From NCBI GenBank assembly GCA_032871835.1, contig CM065303.1, forward strand, positions 22,322,001 to 22,386,000: a stretch of 64,000 nucleotides of DNA, in the 5' to 3' direction. The translations under genes and the position numbers were made by a program. The notes under the pieces were generated by a model that made no database searches, had not been told where the DNA came from, and worked only from the letters and a program-made list of their open reading frames with translations. Positions 34,927 through 48,093 of this stretch are shown piece after piece. The DNA comes from Dipteronia dyeriana (taxonomy: Eukaryota > Streptophyta > Magnoliopsida > Sapindales > Sapindaceae). Numbering within the stretch: position 1 is the stretch's first letter; every line of letters starts with the position of its first letter.

Positions 34927-36335
34927 TGATTAACACTGAAAAAAGTATGTTTACTAAGGGATAATATCATCATTTTACACTTTCAATATGATTAATTCTC
35001 CAATTTAGACATAATTTAGTTCGCTCGCTTAAATAAATGTGTTGTGTAGTAATCAGTGTATTTTTCTTTGTATTTCAGAGGTAATTCGATCAATTCAGAA
35101 TTATGGAGAAGTCAGATGGCAAAACAAACATCGTTTTCAAGTTTAGAACGTCAAAAACCTTAGGAAGGCCATGAAGGACATTTTGTAATTTTGACTATTC
35201 ACTGTTCACAATTGACTTTCAATGTTCCTGATGACGTGGCACATTACTATTGGACCAAACTGCGAGTGCACCGTACACGCGGCTGCAGAGAATCACATTC
35301 TAGAAGTCGGTGCACTGTTCATAGTTGACTTTCTAGAAAATTATTGACCGATGACATGGCACAATTCTATTGGCCCGAGTTGTGAGTGCACCGTTCACGT
35401 GCTGCAAAGAATCATATTTTAGAAGCCGGTGAACTGTTCACTATTGACTTTCACGGGTGTGTTTACTGTTCACTGTCAATGTTCACTGTTCACTGTTCAC
35501 TGTTCACTTTTCACTGATGATGTGGTGAAATCTGGACGCTCCATTCTAAATTCAATCGATTGTCAATTTTCATCCGTATTTTGTATGAATAGGGGACCTC
35601 TCCCCCCTAATTTACACATTCTGAATCCAAATATGATATTAGATTTGTGAAATTCTCTCTTTTGTTCTCAAATTCTCAGTTTAAATAAAATAGTTATTTT
35701 CTAGTTAAATTATGTCTAGCTAATTTTATATAGTTGGGGCCAAAGGTGATACTGTTGGTATGGAAAATATGATCCAATTTTGGTAAGTTTATTATTTTTA
35801 TGCTTTATCCCCTCTGATCTTTGTAGAGTTTTTGACTCACTGTAGTCAGACAGATATTGTCTGGCACAGTGAGTACTTTTACCCATATTTATCAGAGAGT
35901 GGTTTCTCCCATCTGATCTTTGTAGAGTTTTTGACTCACTGTAGACAGACATATATTGTCTATTAGAGAGTGGTTTATCCTCTATAATCTTTGTGGAGTT
36001 TTGACTCACTGTAGACAGACAGATGTTGTCTAGCACATTGAGTACTTTTACCCACATTTATCAGAGAGTGGTTAGTGGAGTGAAATACTCTCCCATTAAT
36101 CTGGACTAAATATTAATAATCGGATCATAATCGAATTACCAACAGTAGATCCATTAGCCCCAGTTTTAATTTTAATTGATTTACATTTTATAACAAGCTT
36201 AGTAATAAATCTAGATAATTAATTCTACAAGGACTGGTGAACAACCTCCATGTGGTTCGACCCGGTCTTACCGGTTAATTTATTACTATGACACTCTTAT
36301 ACTTGGGAGTATGAACACTTCTTTAGGACGTGTCA
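34927..36335 (+). repeat. 3' LTR
   Basis: 1409 bases, colinear with the 5' LTR. Of its three tandem units (35812-35900, 35901-35971, 35972-36069) the middle one has lost about 28 bases relative to the 5' LTR. Numerous single-base differences show age. Confidence 0.93.
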
Positions 36336-38254
36336 ACTACTCCCACAATCCGGGAAGAAAACTCCCCACACATGTTTGTAAAATGCATCATGGTGAGATT
36401 TAAACTCTTTACCACTTATATGAAAAGGATGTACACTATCAACTATGTTATAAAAAATGAATTGTTAAATAAAAATAAAGAAACTTACATTATAAATTTA
36501 TAATATAAATCGAAACCTATAAATATTATTATTTTACTTTTCTTTAAATAAAAACATAATAACATTATTTTATACAACGTGAAATTGTTACCATTTTTTT
36601 GTTGTTGATAAAATTGGACTGACCTAGAGGGAAAAAGCATCACAAGCGATCATATGCTGAAAAACCCCAAGGCAGTATCCATAAATAATATGCTTACAAT
36701 TATAAGCAAAACATGTTACATGATATTAATATTTTGTTTTTATTTTAAAAAAAAATGAGTTGTTAACATTCTACTACAAAATTGTTACAATGTACATTTT
36801 AATTGTTACATTTCACTGCATATTTGTTACAACGTTAAATCGTTATCATGTACAACTTAATTATAATTTTTATGTAAAACTTGTTACATAGTACAAATAT
36901 TTTGTTACTCATTTAACATTAGTTGTTAAATGATACGACAACACTTTTACAGCCTATAACTATATCGTTACATATCAAATCAACTTGAAATTGTTACCAC
37001 AAATATTTTAACTACAACTTACTACGTGAAACTTGTTACAAGGCATATATACTTTGTTATCCATGTAAATCGATTTGTTACATGTTACGTCAAAGTTGAT
37101 ACGAGCTACGACTTTATTGTTACGCATCATGTCAGATTTATTACAACAATAAATGGTTACCACACATCTGAATTACAGTTTTTTATTTAAAACTTGTTAC
37201 ATAGTATAAATATTTTGTTACTTATATAAAATGAGTTGTTACATGATAACCTACAACTCTATAGTTACACATCAAATCAACGTGAAATTATTACTACAAA
37301 AGTTTTAATTGCAACTTTTTACATAAAATTTGTTACAAAACACATATTTTGTTACTCATAAACCGAGTTATTACATACTACAATAAAATTGTTACGAGTT
37401 ACGACTTTATTGTTACGAGTTACGACTTTTTTGTTACATATCACTGAAAATTCGTTATAAAGTTGAAATTGTTACCATATACATCTAAATTATAACTTTT
37501 TATTCAAAATTTGTTACATTGTAAAAAATTATGTTACACATAATTTATCATATAAAAAATAATAAAATTATTTATAAATATTTAAAATGAATTCTTAATT
37601 CAAAATTATTATGTTACAAATATTTTATAAAATTAAAGCAAAAAATGATTAATTTCAAAATATAATACATCGAAAAGGTTTTACAAATTAAACAAAAAAT
37701 ATATACATTTATTTTTTGAAAATAATAATTTAAAAAATATATAAAAAATATTTTAAATCTATTTTATTACAAATGTTTAATTAAATTAAATACAAATGTA
37801 AATAACAAAAAATATCATATATTTATTTAAATCACATAAGATTATTGTAAGGATATGCATAATCCTTATCAAATTATCATTTAAAATAACATAATTATTT
37901 AAATTAACTTAAATTAAATTATTATATTTTTATAATAAATTTTAAAAAATATAAAATAAAATAACTTGAAAGTAACTGGTTAACTGATTATAACACATTA
38001 CTTCATATTTTTAACGTGTTTGGCTAACACATGTCAACCAAATATTTGATGAAACTTGTAATAAAATTCCAATAACGTTATTGGAATTTAATCTCCCAAC
38101 AATGTAACCGTCCCATTTATTTATATATTTTTTATATATAGAAAAAATAAAGTTATTTATAAATAGCTAAAAGAAATGTTATAAGATATATCGATTTATC
38201 CATTAATATTTTACTATTAATACTATATAACAAAAAAGTTAACATTATTTTTAT
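36336..38254. repeat. AT-rich region with GTTACA-rich tract
   Basis: From about 36570 to 37640 the word TTGTTACA or GTTACA recurs some 30 times at irregular 20-50 base spacing, usually followed by a T/A-rich run. No inverted ends or genes are visible. The remainder (37640-38245) is plain AT-rich sequence. Positions 38246-38254 are the target duplication of the next element. Confidence 0.55.
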
Positions 38255-39833
38255 GGGTTATTATGATTTTAGTCCATTTAGTTAGTGTTAATCTAGGATT
38301 GGTCTACTAGTTTTTAAAATTTCTAACTCTAGCCCTTCTGTTAAGAATTCCGTGAAAACATACAGATTGATATTGTCAGAGGGTACAATGATCGAAATAC
38401 CCTTAATGAAGGTTTCTGATGCAGGGCAGTATGATAATTTTATATTTAATTAAATAAAAAATAAAAAATAAACAAAAAAATAAATGTAAAATTAAAATAT
38501 ATAAAAAAACTAATTAAAAAAATATTATTATTATTAAATTAATTAATTAATTAATTTCAAAAAATGGATTCCTCCACCAAATCTTTTTTTTTTTAATTCA
38601 AAAAATGGATTCCTAATACTTTTTTCCAGAAATCATATTAAAAACAAAGGGTTAATATTAAAAACAGCCCCTCACCTTTGAACTATTATTGGATATATAA
38701 TTACAAATGTTTTTATTTTAGAAATCTCCCCTATGGACTAACACCGTTAGCATTCCATTTGTGTTGACTGAGTTTGACAGTTAAAAAGTTCAAAATGTCT
38801 CTATTTAAGCTTCAATCGTATGAATTGACAATCATAGCCTCATACTTTAACCAAATAAATTAATGAACTGATACAAAAAGCAAGAATGTTAACTTGCAAA
38901 TGAGAAGTTATTTTGTGGATAATTTTATCCCTAAAATTAACGAAAATACAAATGAACCAAAAATATTGAAAATGAGTATTTACTTAGATTTATTAAAAAA
39001 GACTAAAAAAAATAAATACATATTCTGGTTTATTTTAAATGTTTTTGATTCATTTGTTATATTGTTATTTTTAAGGATAAAATTGTCTATAAAATAACTT
39101 CTCATTTGCAAGTTAACATTCCCGTCTTTTGTACCAATCTCTTAATTTATTTGGTAAAAGTATGAGGGTATAATGGCAATTCATACAATCGAAACTTAAA
39201 TAAAGATATTTTGGACTTCGTGACGGTCAGACTCAATCAACACAAATGGGATGCTAACGGCGTTAGTTCATAGAGAAGGTTTCTGAAATAAAAGCATTTA
39301 TAACTATACATCTAATAATAGTTCAAATATGAGAGGAGGTTTTTAATATAATCCAAAACCAAAAACCCATCCCCAATTCATCATTATCATCATCAATCAA
39401 ACACACCAGAATATCCATATTGGATCTCCACCAAATTAAAACCCTAATTTATTTTTCCATAAATCATATCAAACACGAAAATCCATCCCCAATTCATCAT
39501 TTTATATTTTAATTTTATATTTAATTTATTTTTTTAATTATTTGTAATATTAATTATTTTAATATAAAATTTTAAAATTTTAAAATTTTAAAATTTTTAA
39601 TTAGTAAATTCTATATTTATCCTCCTTTCGAACCAATTTCTTGAAGCTTTCGTCAAATTTCCCATAATGTCTTTGTTGACCTAATGGAAGTCAACGAAAA
39701 TCTAACCGAATTGAACTGCAGGGACTCAAATATGGATTGTAAGAAAACTACTGGACTAAACTTAACAATTTCAAAAACTAGTGGACCAAACCCAGATTAA
39801 CGCTAACTAGAGGGACTTAAGTCATAATAACCC
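38255..39833. mobile_element. Mutator-type MITE with nested element
   Basis: The ends are inverted repeats of about 100 bases (GGGTTATTATGA..., sharing TAGTTAG-GTTAATCT and CTACTAGTTTTT). The flanking 9-bp duplication TATTTTTAT is exact (38246-38254 and 39834-39842). Total 1579 bases without coding capacity, holding a second element at 38650-39354. Confidence 0.9.
38650..39354. mobile_element. Nested long-inverted-repeat MITE
   Basis: Arms of about 285 bases (38650-38937 and 39071-39354) are near-perfect inverted repeats around a short spacer. They share AGTTAACATTC/TTTGCAAATGAGAAG words and CCCATTTGTGTTGA. The flanks AAAACAAAG and AAAACCAAA agree at 7 of 9 bases, suggesting a Mutator-type target duplication. 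If transcribed it would fold into a long double-stranded RNA. The small ORF across the loop is not a gene. Confidence 0.85.
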
Positions 39834-40350
39834 TATTTTTATTGATGAGGCTGTTATTATACCCTCGTACATACACGTGTGGGTTCGATTCTGTTTTCCT
39901 CTCGAATTATTGTAATATTTTGTTTAAAAAATGATTTTATTGATAATATATAATTTAACTACATATAACATTATTTTTATTCTTAAAATTTATTGAAAAT
40001 ATGTTTTTTTTTAATTCACTAAATATATATTATATGTTTTTTATTCAGGATAATGTATTCAAATATTTCTAATAATGCATTTTCAATATTTTTCATTTTC
40101 ATAATTACTGTTTTCAATTATTTCTACCAGATACATTTTTAACTTTTGAAAATATTAAAATCAATTTCGTATTTTCAAACGAAAATATATAAAATAGAAA
40201 CAGAAAACAAAAACATAATCGAACGAGTTCATAGTTTCAACGTGTGCACAAACACACACTTGATTTAAAAGTTATAAATAAGAATACTTCAGTTTTAAAA
40301 GCTTGTTCTAAAAGACAAAACAATTGGTTTGAAAAGCTTTTTTGATATTA
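39834..40350. other. AT-rich spacer
   Basis: I see no gene or element in this stretch. It ends with the target duplication TTGATATTA of the next MITE. Confidence 0.4.
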
Positions 40351-40945
40351 AGCTGAATTTCACTTAAATCCCCTCTTTTCCGTGATTTGTTACATTTATA
40401 AATGTGTTTATCATTTTCATCACTTTAATCCTTTATTTATTCAAAATCCATCACGTTTGTCCTTTATCAAATATTTAACGGTCAACTATAACAGATTATG
40501 TTAAAGTACAATTTTTCCCTACTATTTACTTTAATTAAAATGGCAGTTTTGCAGTTTTATTCTATTTTTTTTTTTTTAAATAAACTTTAACAATTATATA
40601 CCATCATTATACAACATTATTGATTATTTTACCAACACACTTTAAAATTTTATGATTAAATTAATTGCCCCAAATACCATCATTATATAAAATTATTTAT
40701 ATTTTTACCATTAAATATTTTATTTAAAAAATCATTATTTTTTACATAATTTTTTAGTGTCATTATATATGTGGATAATATATCACAAGACTAAAATACC
40801 CCTATGACCGTTATTGTTAACTAACCATGGACTTATGAAAATATCAAAGTGATGGATTTTAAATAAAGATGGAACTAAAGCGATGAAAATGAAAAAGCCA
40901 TTTAAAAAGGTCACAAAAAAAATGGGACTTTGATGAAATCCTACC
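40351..40945. mobile_element. 595-base MITE
   Basis: The ends (CTGAATTTCACTTAAATCCC at left; its counterpart ends GATGAAATCCTACC) are inverted repeats of about 150 bases, including CATTTTCATCACTTTAATCC and AAAATCCATCAC. The flanks TTGATATTA (40342-40350) and TTGATATTC (40946-40954) are a 9-bp duplication with one change, so it is probably of Mutator type. Confidence 0.8.
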
Positions 40946-40954
40946 TTGATATTC

Positions 40955-41188
40955 TAAGCATCACAAATGTTTGCATCAACCAGTAACCATGCAAACATCA
41001 AATGACCCAAACATGTTGCAATGTCAAAATTCACACAATTATAGGCTTATAGCAATATAAATATCCAGCCAAGATCAATCCACTGTGAAGTGGAGTTTCT
41101 AACATACAAGCTTTTTGACCATCCTCAATATAGTTTTACTACTTTTTATTAGCATATGGTTCAGTTTGGTGGAGACCCCCAATATTGG

Positions 41189-41225
<37 letters not shown>

Positions 41226-41499
41226 TATTATTATTATTATTATTATTACTATTATTTTGAAAGGACAATATCGGTCATTATTGAATCAAGGTTTCTCCTT
41301 CAAGATTGTTTCTCTACTTTCCCACAAGATTTAAGAGTCTACAATCTCTTAAAAGACTTGCTATGCATGATGAGCCATCCAGGTGGTTTGGGTAGAAATT
41401 AGTCACAAAAAAGATTCTTTAGAAACAAAGAAAAATTAAAAGCGTCTCCATATGTATTTTTCCGATGAACAAGCATATTAATCGAAATCGAATGAAAGG
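40955..41499. other. Spacer with ATT microsatellite
   Basis: Non-coding. It holds an (ATT)n microsatellite at about 41191-41256, which produces a spurious poly-Tyr frame. It may include the 3' UTR of the minus-strand RING gene. Confidence 0.5.
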
Positions 41500-44321
41500 T
41501 TAATCATGGCCACAGTTTTTTATCGATGCAAATTCATCCATTTCACTGTAGTCTTCCTGCCAATTGCAATTGCAAACATATTAAAACAGATTCCGATAGT
41601 TGCACGCAAATATGCACGTGGAAAGAGAAATATCTGGACAAGAATGAAATTTGAAGATTGCAGACACCAGTCAAGAAACGACTTGTACAAGCAGTCAAAA
41701 ATTGAAATGCACTCATAATTCTTCCAAATATATGATTGGTACTCTCAGACTCGGTATAGTTTTAACTTTGGGTTGGCATCTAAAAATGAATTGTGCATCT
41801 ATGATGCCCCTTTTGAAGAAGAAAATGGGGATATACAAATATAACCAATCATGATAATTGTGATCATATTTAATCTTCTGGATGAACATTGTTGAGAGCT
41901 CTATCAGTAACTAGTAACACTGTTACATTATGAAAATCATAATCGGAATCTCAGATGCAAGTTACCTGGCAGATCACACAGGGTCCTTCCTTCTTGTGGT
42001 CATCAAGAGTAGAGTATGTTGTCTTCACCAAGCACTTTGAAATGACATTGTTGGACAATCCAGTGCGTACGTTCCCGATCCTTTCTCCAAGAGAAAGTAG
42101 TTCCTGAATGCAGACAATAATTTAGTGAGGATAAGAAGATAAAAAATGCAACTAGGAAACAAGGCATGGATTAATCAAATAATAGCAACCTCATAACTCA
42201 TGTTGTCAATGTCTAGTCTCATGTCCCTATACTGGTCAAACAAATCTCTAGAAACATAGAAGTGTGAGAGATTCACCGACATTTGGTCCTGCAAGGGAGG
42301 AACACAAATACATGATTAGCAGATAATAAGCAACTTCATCCATCACATCCAGATAAAATCTAACGGTTAGCAAAAACGACATAATCTGGCTGATAGAGTT
42401 GGAAACAAAATTTCCAGTGTAATATCAACAAGTGAATGCCAATAGCTATGTGACTGTCTCACAGTAGACTTAAAGAACTCATCAACCACAGCAAGGTCTA
42501 CAAACTCTACAAACTTTTAAGAAATGAAAGAAGCATGGAGTTTGAATACCCCAATAATACCATGACAATCAATATCCAATAAGTATACCACATCCAGAAT
42601 GATTACGCACCATCAGGTCATGCGCATTCACAGCATTTGACATCAATTCAAATCTCTCAACAGCTGTCCTTGACCTTGGGTCCTGATGAGTACTATGCCA
42701 ACTTCCAACGGATAATGAATATCTAGAAGAATATGATTCAGAGTGAAACTGCAGACTATTTTCTGAGGGTGCTGCTCGTTCTGAGGGAGCAGTACTTAGA
42801 CCAGTCCTGTACAAAGGAATTGTTCTTTCAGAATATCTGTAGCAGCCTTCCAATCCAGCCAGGCCATGACGTCCATGAATATGACTTGGAGGAAAAATTG
42901 AATTCCTGTTTGAAATGGAATCGTGGATGTGCCCATTGAAATCTGCAGCTCTGGCAGAATACGGATTGATCTCAGGTCTCAAGCCAGAACATCCTGCAAT
43001 TTTCTCAAACATATTTCTTAGATATGGTGCCGAAAAGTAAGCATGAGAAGTAATACAACTTATACTAACCAGAAATTTGAAACCACCTATGCGCAGCAGA
43101 AAATGTAGCAACACGATTCTGATCATGAGTAGTTGCATCAGCTTTTAACCAAGCAACCCCTACAGGCCTAGAACGATTCTGAGATGTTGAACCATAATAA
43201 TGAGAAAGAATATTTGTTGAATATGTTCTCCTCCGATTGACTTCCCAATCAAGTCTACATTGTCTCCTCAGATCGCTCGAAAGATTGACTTCCCAATCAA
43301 GTCTATATCGTCTTCTCCTCACATTCCTTGAAGGATCCTCATTGTCAATTGAGAGGCTGGAGACTCTATAGTGACGTAAACCAATGGAACTGGAAGGATA
43401 ATTTTGATGACAAAAAGCTGGCTCGTCTCGCCAAAATTCTAATGAGTTGGATGAACTTCCTGCATTATAGAGTCTGTTTGTGCTGCCCCTCTCATAAGCT
43501 AAAGAATTTCCAAGCCTTTTTCTTTTCAGTCGCCCTCTTCCGGTGTCCATGGCATGATTATGTAAGCCTCTCTGAACTTCATGCACAGTGTGCCTGTTGG
43601 GATATCCAAAACTAGAAAGGGCAGTGTTATTCTCTGGAGTAGGATAAAACCTCCCACAAGGTGGAAAGTAAGGGAAGGAATTGTAAGAAGTGTATGAAGG
43701 ATTATTATGTACAGTTGGACCGTCAAACATAAAACTTGAAGCATGCTCACAAATGGCCTAATTTCCATGTCTTGCTGTGAGGCATAGTACCGTCCACGCA
43801 GTCGCATATTTTCCCTGGGATAAACAGAATAACCATTTTCTGGAGCAACTGTCCTTCCTGCAATGCCATGTTAAAAATGAATGACTGTAGTAGATACATT
43901 AGTCCATCAAATGACTCTTAGAAAGGGCAATAATGATTTAGAGATTAAGTTAATGAAAAATCGTTGGTCTGAGGAAGAAACAGATCAGTTATCTAAAAAT
44001 TCACATAGGAGACGTATGAAGGCTGCCATTAAAATAAGAGAAGTTGAGACTTCAAAAGGCACATAATTAAAATAAGATGACAAATTTATGATATTTTGAG
44101 TGCACAATACCCTATCTGTACCACATCTGAATATTATTTAGATTGGTTATCTTCATAGTTATTATCAGTAAAATTTTGAGGCATCACCACTCACCAGTGA
44201 AATCATTCAAAGCTCCAGCACCCATAAGCATGCAAGACCATTCAGCATTTATCCCACTTCGGGGGTGATTGTGGCCTGTCTCAATGAATTGAGATGTGGT
44301 GTACTGCTGCCTAAGTTCCAT
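41500..44321 (-). pseudogene. RHG1A: RHG1A/HIP1-like RING-H2 E3 ligase gene, frameshifted and RING-truncated
   Basis: Six exons from the ATG at 44321: 44321-44195, 43857-43070, 42993-42611, 42288-42190, 42103-41966 and 41556-41500, all GT-AG. Recognisable parts are the start MELRQQYTTSQF, the middle GRGRLKRKR and YNAGSSS, SLSIDNEDPSRNVRRRR, SLQFHSESYSSRYSL, and the conserved DLFDQYRDMRLDIDNMSYE, ELLSLGERIGNVRTGLS and CVICQ. This family attaches ubiquitin through a C-terminal RING-H2. Two defects are seen. Exon 2 needs a frame change near 43750 (after SQQDMEIRP). The last exon reads EDYSEMDEFASIKNCGHD and stops, losing the ring's second half. A recent pseudogene or a truncated regulator are both possible; sequencing error could explain the first defect. 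Confidence 0.75.
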
Positions 44322-45365
44322 ATCCCCTCACAGTAGAGGTTGATTCAGATTCTGGAGTTGAAGAGTAGGAAAAAGCACACCAACCTGTGAAAACTGAAAA
44401 GTGCCCTTGCATTAAGGCCAGTGTTAAATAGATGCACTGGGTCCGTAGAGGTTTTGGATAGTTCAAATCCATACCATATACTATAAAAGCAAATGCAAAA
44501 GTATATGTAAATAATAAATATATGACACTGAACCAAACCAATACAATAAAAACAAAAGGCAAAAGCAAAAGGAATCATTGGTAACATGTATGAATCTATT
44601 CATTATGTATATGATCAAGTATTCACATAGACAGAAAGATAGAACTAAAAGGAGATAGCATGCATGTCTTACCATTCATGTGATTTCAAATAGAAATACA
44701 GCAAACACATACAAACTGAAAATCTATCAAATAAATCAGAGATGCAACACAGAGAAATTGTCACGAGAAGCTAAAAAGCTAATGAAAAAAGCACACAAAT
44801 TTATGCAAGGACAAACAATGTGTGATGCAGTATGCATATGTGAATGAGCATGTAAAATCATGATGAAAACCCCTAATTCCACTCTAGAATGGAAAACAAG
44901 ATGGTTCTTAATTCTAATGCATGAATAAGTATATGAATATACACTTATCACTTGCATTTATATAAGAAGAATTTTGGGTATGTTAAATTACTGAAAATAT
45001 GTTTTATTTTAATTTTCAAAAGATTTGAAACGAATTTATCTTATCTAAACCAGTAGAGTACGTTTGATTCAAATCTCATCCTCTAGACATGATATAACAC
45101 TGTAACATAATAAGGGTATTGTTAACGAGTGCCCTCTGTAACAGTAAAAAAGTTATTCTTCCCAAAATATGGAACACACGTTAACACAATCCATATAATA
45201 AATAAGAGTTCTAGCCTTTGATAACAACAAAAGTAGAGATTTATCTAGGACAGATAATTTAATATGTGAAGGACTCTATTTAGATAAAGTACTAAAATAA
45301 AACACTTCTTTATTTATACTTCAAAAACTACCTTATATTAGCTCTGAAATATCAGAAGGTATATA

Positions 45366-45411
<46 letters not shown>

Positions 45412-46751
45412 GTGCATTGTCCCTTTGCCATGTCATTAAATAAAAACAGTTCATCTTTTGGATCATGTGTACATTTTGAACATCTACGTGAACATTGATG
45501 TGGACATGCAAGATTTTTAAGACAAGGAGTCACATTACCTTGATGTTAGCTTCATCTCTTCATTCAATGTCTTCAAATTACCCACTCAAACTAATCTAGG
45601 CAATTACAGGATGAGGCACTTAAACTAATCTACACAATACAGAGATGAGGTTGACCAAGTGATTCAGTAAAATACAAATCTAGGTGTGTTTTGGGAGTCG
45701 GCAAATCCAACACACAAAACAGTGGCCAACATTCTTAAGACAATAGCAGACATTATAACTACACACAGATGCTTTAGACAGAAATAATAACAGCATGCAC
45801 GAAAAGACCATTACAAATGGGGTTCTTTAGGTGGACCTAAACAATATTGATTTCGAACTCCATCAAACATCGCAAACCTGATCACAACCCAATTATGTTT
45901 CAAATACCAGCATTTTCACATATTCAGAACACACTTTAAGGACATAAGAAATTTCTCCTAACTGGGAGAGAATCACCACCCTCTTCATGTTTCCCTCTTT
46001 ATTGAATGACACCTGCTCTCTTCTGCTAGTCATGGAAGTATAGTTGACATTACTATTAATAAGAAAACATTCTTCCCAGAGGCTTCTCAATTATAAAATT
46101 CTGTAACCTAGAACACTAGCCTCACCGAGTGTCATGTACCCTGATACAGAGTCTACAAGACTAATGTCAGTTCATACTTGGTATCAACTGTACCGTTCAG
46201 AAATAAAGAATGCTAAAAATCTCTTTAGTCACAGCAAAATAGTCATGTTACATTTGTTGTCTCAAAGTGAACATTCTATTACTATAACCTTTATATATAA
46301 AAAATACAGATTTCTAGGAACAATCCCTAACAAAATTTTGGCTTTTAGCACGGAATTGCAACTGTTTATACTAAGTTAAATGTTTATATGAACACACGAT
46401 TTCATAACCAAGCTCTTTTCCTCTACTAAACAGTGAGACAAAGTGCCAGTAATTGAATACCAATTTTGAAATTCCAAGACATGCAAATAGCAATGAAAAG
46501 CAAACTAACTATCTATAGGGTACCCTTCAGATGGTCAGTGACCAACTGAATTTCCCAGAAAAAATGCAATTGAATAGAAACACACAGACTTGGAAATAAA
46601 AGATTGCTAATGAGTTATAGGTTAAAACCTTCAAACTCTTTGAGGCTGTGTTGGAACTTGAAGAAGTGTTGTTCCTCATGTAAAAACAGACCTTGTTATT
46701 ATGCATACATCCCCAATGGAGATTGCATATTATAAACATACTCTGAGAAGC

Positions 46752-46752
<1 letters not shown>

Positions 46753-46798
<46 letters not shown>
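46753..46798. repeat. (GA)n microsatellite
   Basis: About 23 GA units. The poly-Ser/Leu frame on the minus strand is an artefact of this repeat. Confidence 0.95.
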
Positions 46799-46801
<3 letters not shown>

Positions 46802-47943
46802 ACCAATTCCTGCTCACCTGTGACTGCAGATAAACCAACACTTGCATGCATTATGATGTTTTAATTGATCAGAAGGAGACAGACATTAACAAGAAAGGTA
46901 CAAGAGCAGCAAAAGTGAGAAACTATCCAATTTTTCAGGAGGGTAAAGAAGGCCATGAGTCCATGACAATGTAAATTCATGGAGCCCTTAAATTGGTAAA
47001 GGTAATGATATTAAGAAGACATAACTGCAAAATAATCTAGACCGGTTGACTATAAATATACCTCATAGCTGCAAGGATATGACAAACATTACTTACATCT
47101 GCAATGCAACATCCATCATAAGTTTATTCTAAGAAAGCTAGATTCACTTCAATATAACTAATTTAGATCAGTGACAAAAGTAATTGACCAGATTCCAAAA
47201 TCGTAATAGCTCCAAAGATTATTATCAAAGTTTGCTAATTGTCACATAAATAATCCTTTTTTTTACTAGGGTTTGGTTCGTTTAAATAGTTTTCTTTGTC
47301 TCTTGTTTCCTTTAAATAAATAATACTTGTCCACACAGCCAGGCAATCAAGTTTTCCTTTTCTTTAAAATGCTGACAGCATCTTTATGACTTCACCAATA
47401 ACTTTTTTTATCTTGCTTATATGCAACTTTATAAATCTTGAAATAGATGCTCGTTCAGATCAGTATAGAAGAGAAGCATCCTACTGAAGAACTTTTTTTT
47501 TTATCAGAAAAGAGATCATATTATAAGCAACAAATTATGAGGAGCTGTCCACAGAGAGTGAACAAACTAACCATAAAAACACAGCTGCAGGAGCTGAACA
47601 AAAGAACATCAAAAATAGTCCTGAAAACAAAAAAGCAGAAGAAAAACATTTTTAAACACCCTGTACAAAAGCCATCAATTAAAAAAAAAAGACAGAAAAA
47701 AGAAAGCTTAGCCTTCTTTTCTCTATCCAACAGCAGCCCAGTTCTGTCAAACAAAGAATAACTATAGCAAATAACTTGGAATGAAGCACTATGAATAACA
47801 ATATTATGAAGCAGAACACAGATGGATACTGTTGACCTGAGCTGTTATATTTAATGCGCAGTTCTCCTAAAGAGGCTAGTAGTGCACAATCACCCCTTTA
47901 GACACTAAACTCCCCAGATAATGTCACCCATCTAAACGATGAG

Positions 47944-48093
<150 letters not shown>

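Larger units (their letters stand above)
25539..36335 (+). mobile_element. Athila-like Ty3/gypsy LTR retrotransposon with captured genes
   Basis: Two direct LTRs of about 1.4 kb (25539-26965 and 34927-36335) start TGATTAACACTG and end GTGTCA. The flanks are ACTAG (25534-25538) and ACTAC (36336-36340), a 5-bp target duplication with one change. A tRNA-Asp-like primer site follows the 5' LTR and a G-rich tract precedes the 3' LTR. Gag, protease, reverse transcriptase and RNase H lie in one frame on the plus strand. The integrase core is deleted. Between pol and the 3' LTR, where Athila elements usually have an env-like ORF, lie an unrecognised decayed ORF and a LOG-like gene. The LTRs differ by roughly one base in fifteen over the first 300 bases by eye, so the insertion is old. 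Confidence 0.93.

Noticed and set aside
36570..37640. CRISPR-like or satellite array
   Set aside because: The spacing of GTTACA words is irregular and there are no conserved repeat units; CRISPR is not expected in a plant genome.
38894..39097. 67-codon frame
   Set aside because: It spans the loop of the nested inverted-repeat MITE.
41115..41402. Poly-Tyr protein
   Set aside because: Translation of an (ATT)n microsatellite.
44311..44957. Several Phe/Tyr/Leu-rich minus-strand frames
   Set aside because: Overlapping frames in AT-rich sequence upstream of the RING gene, without domain content or splice context.
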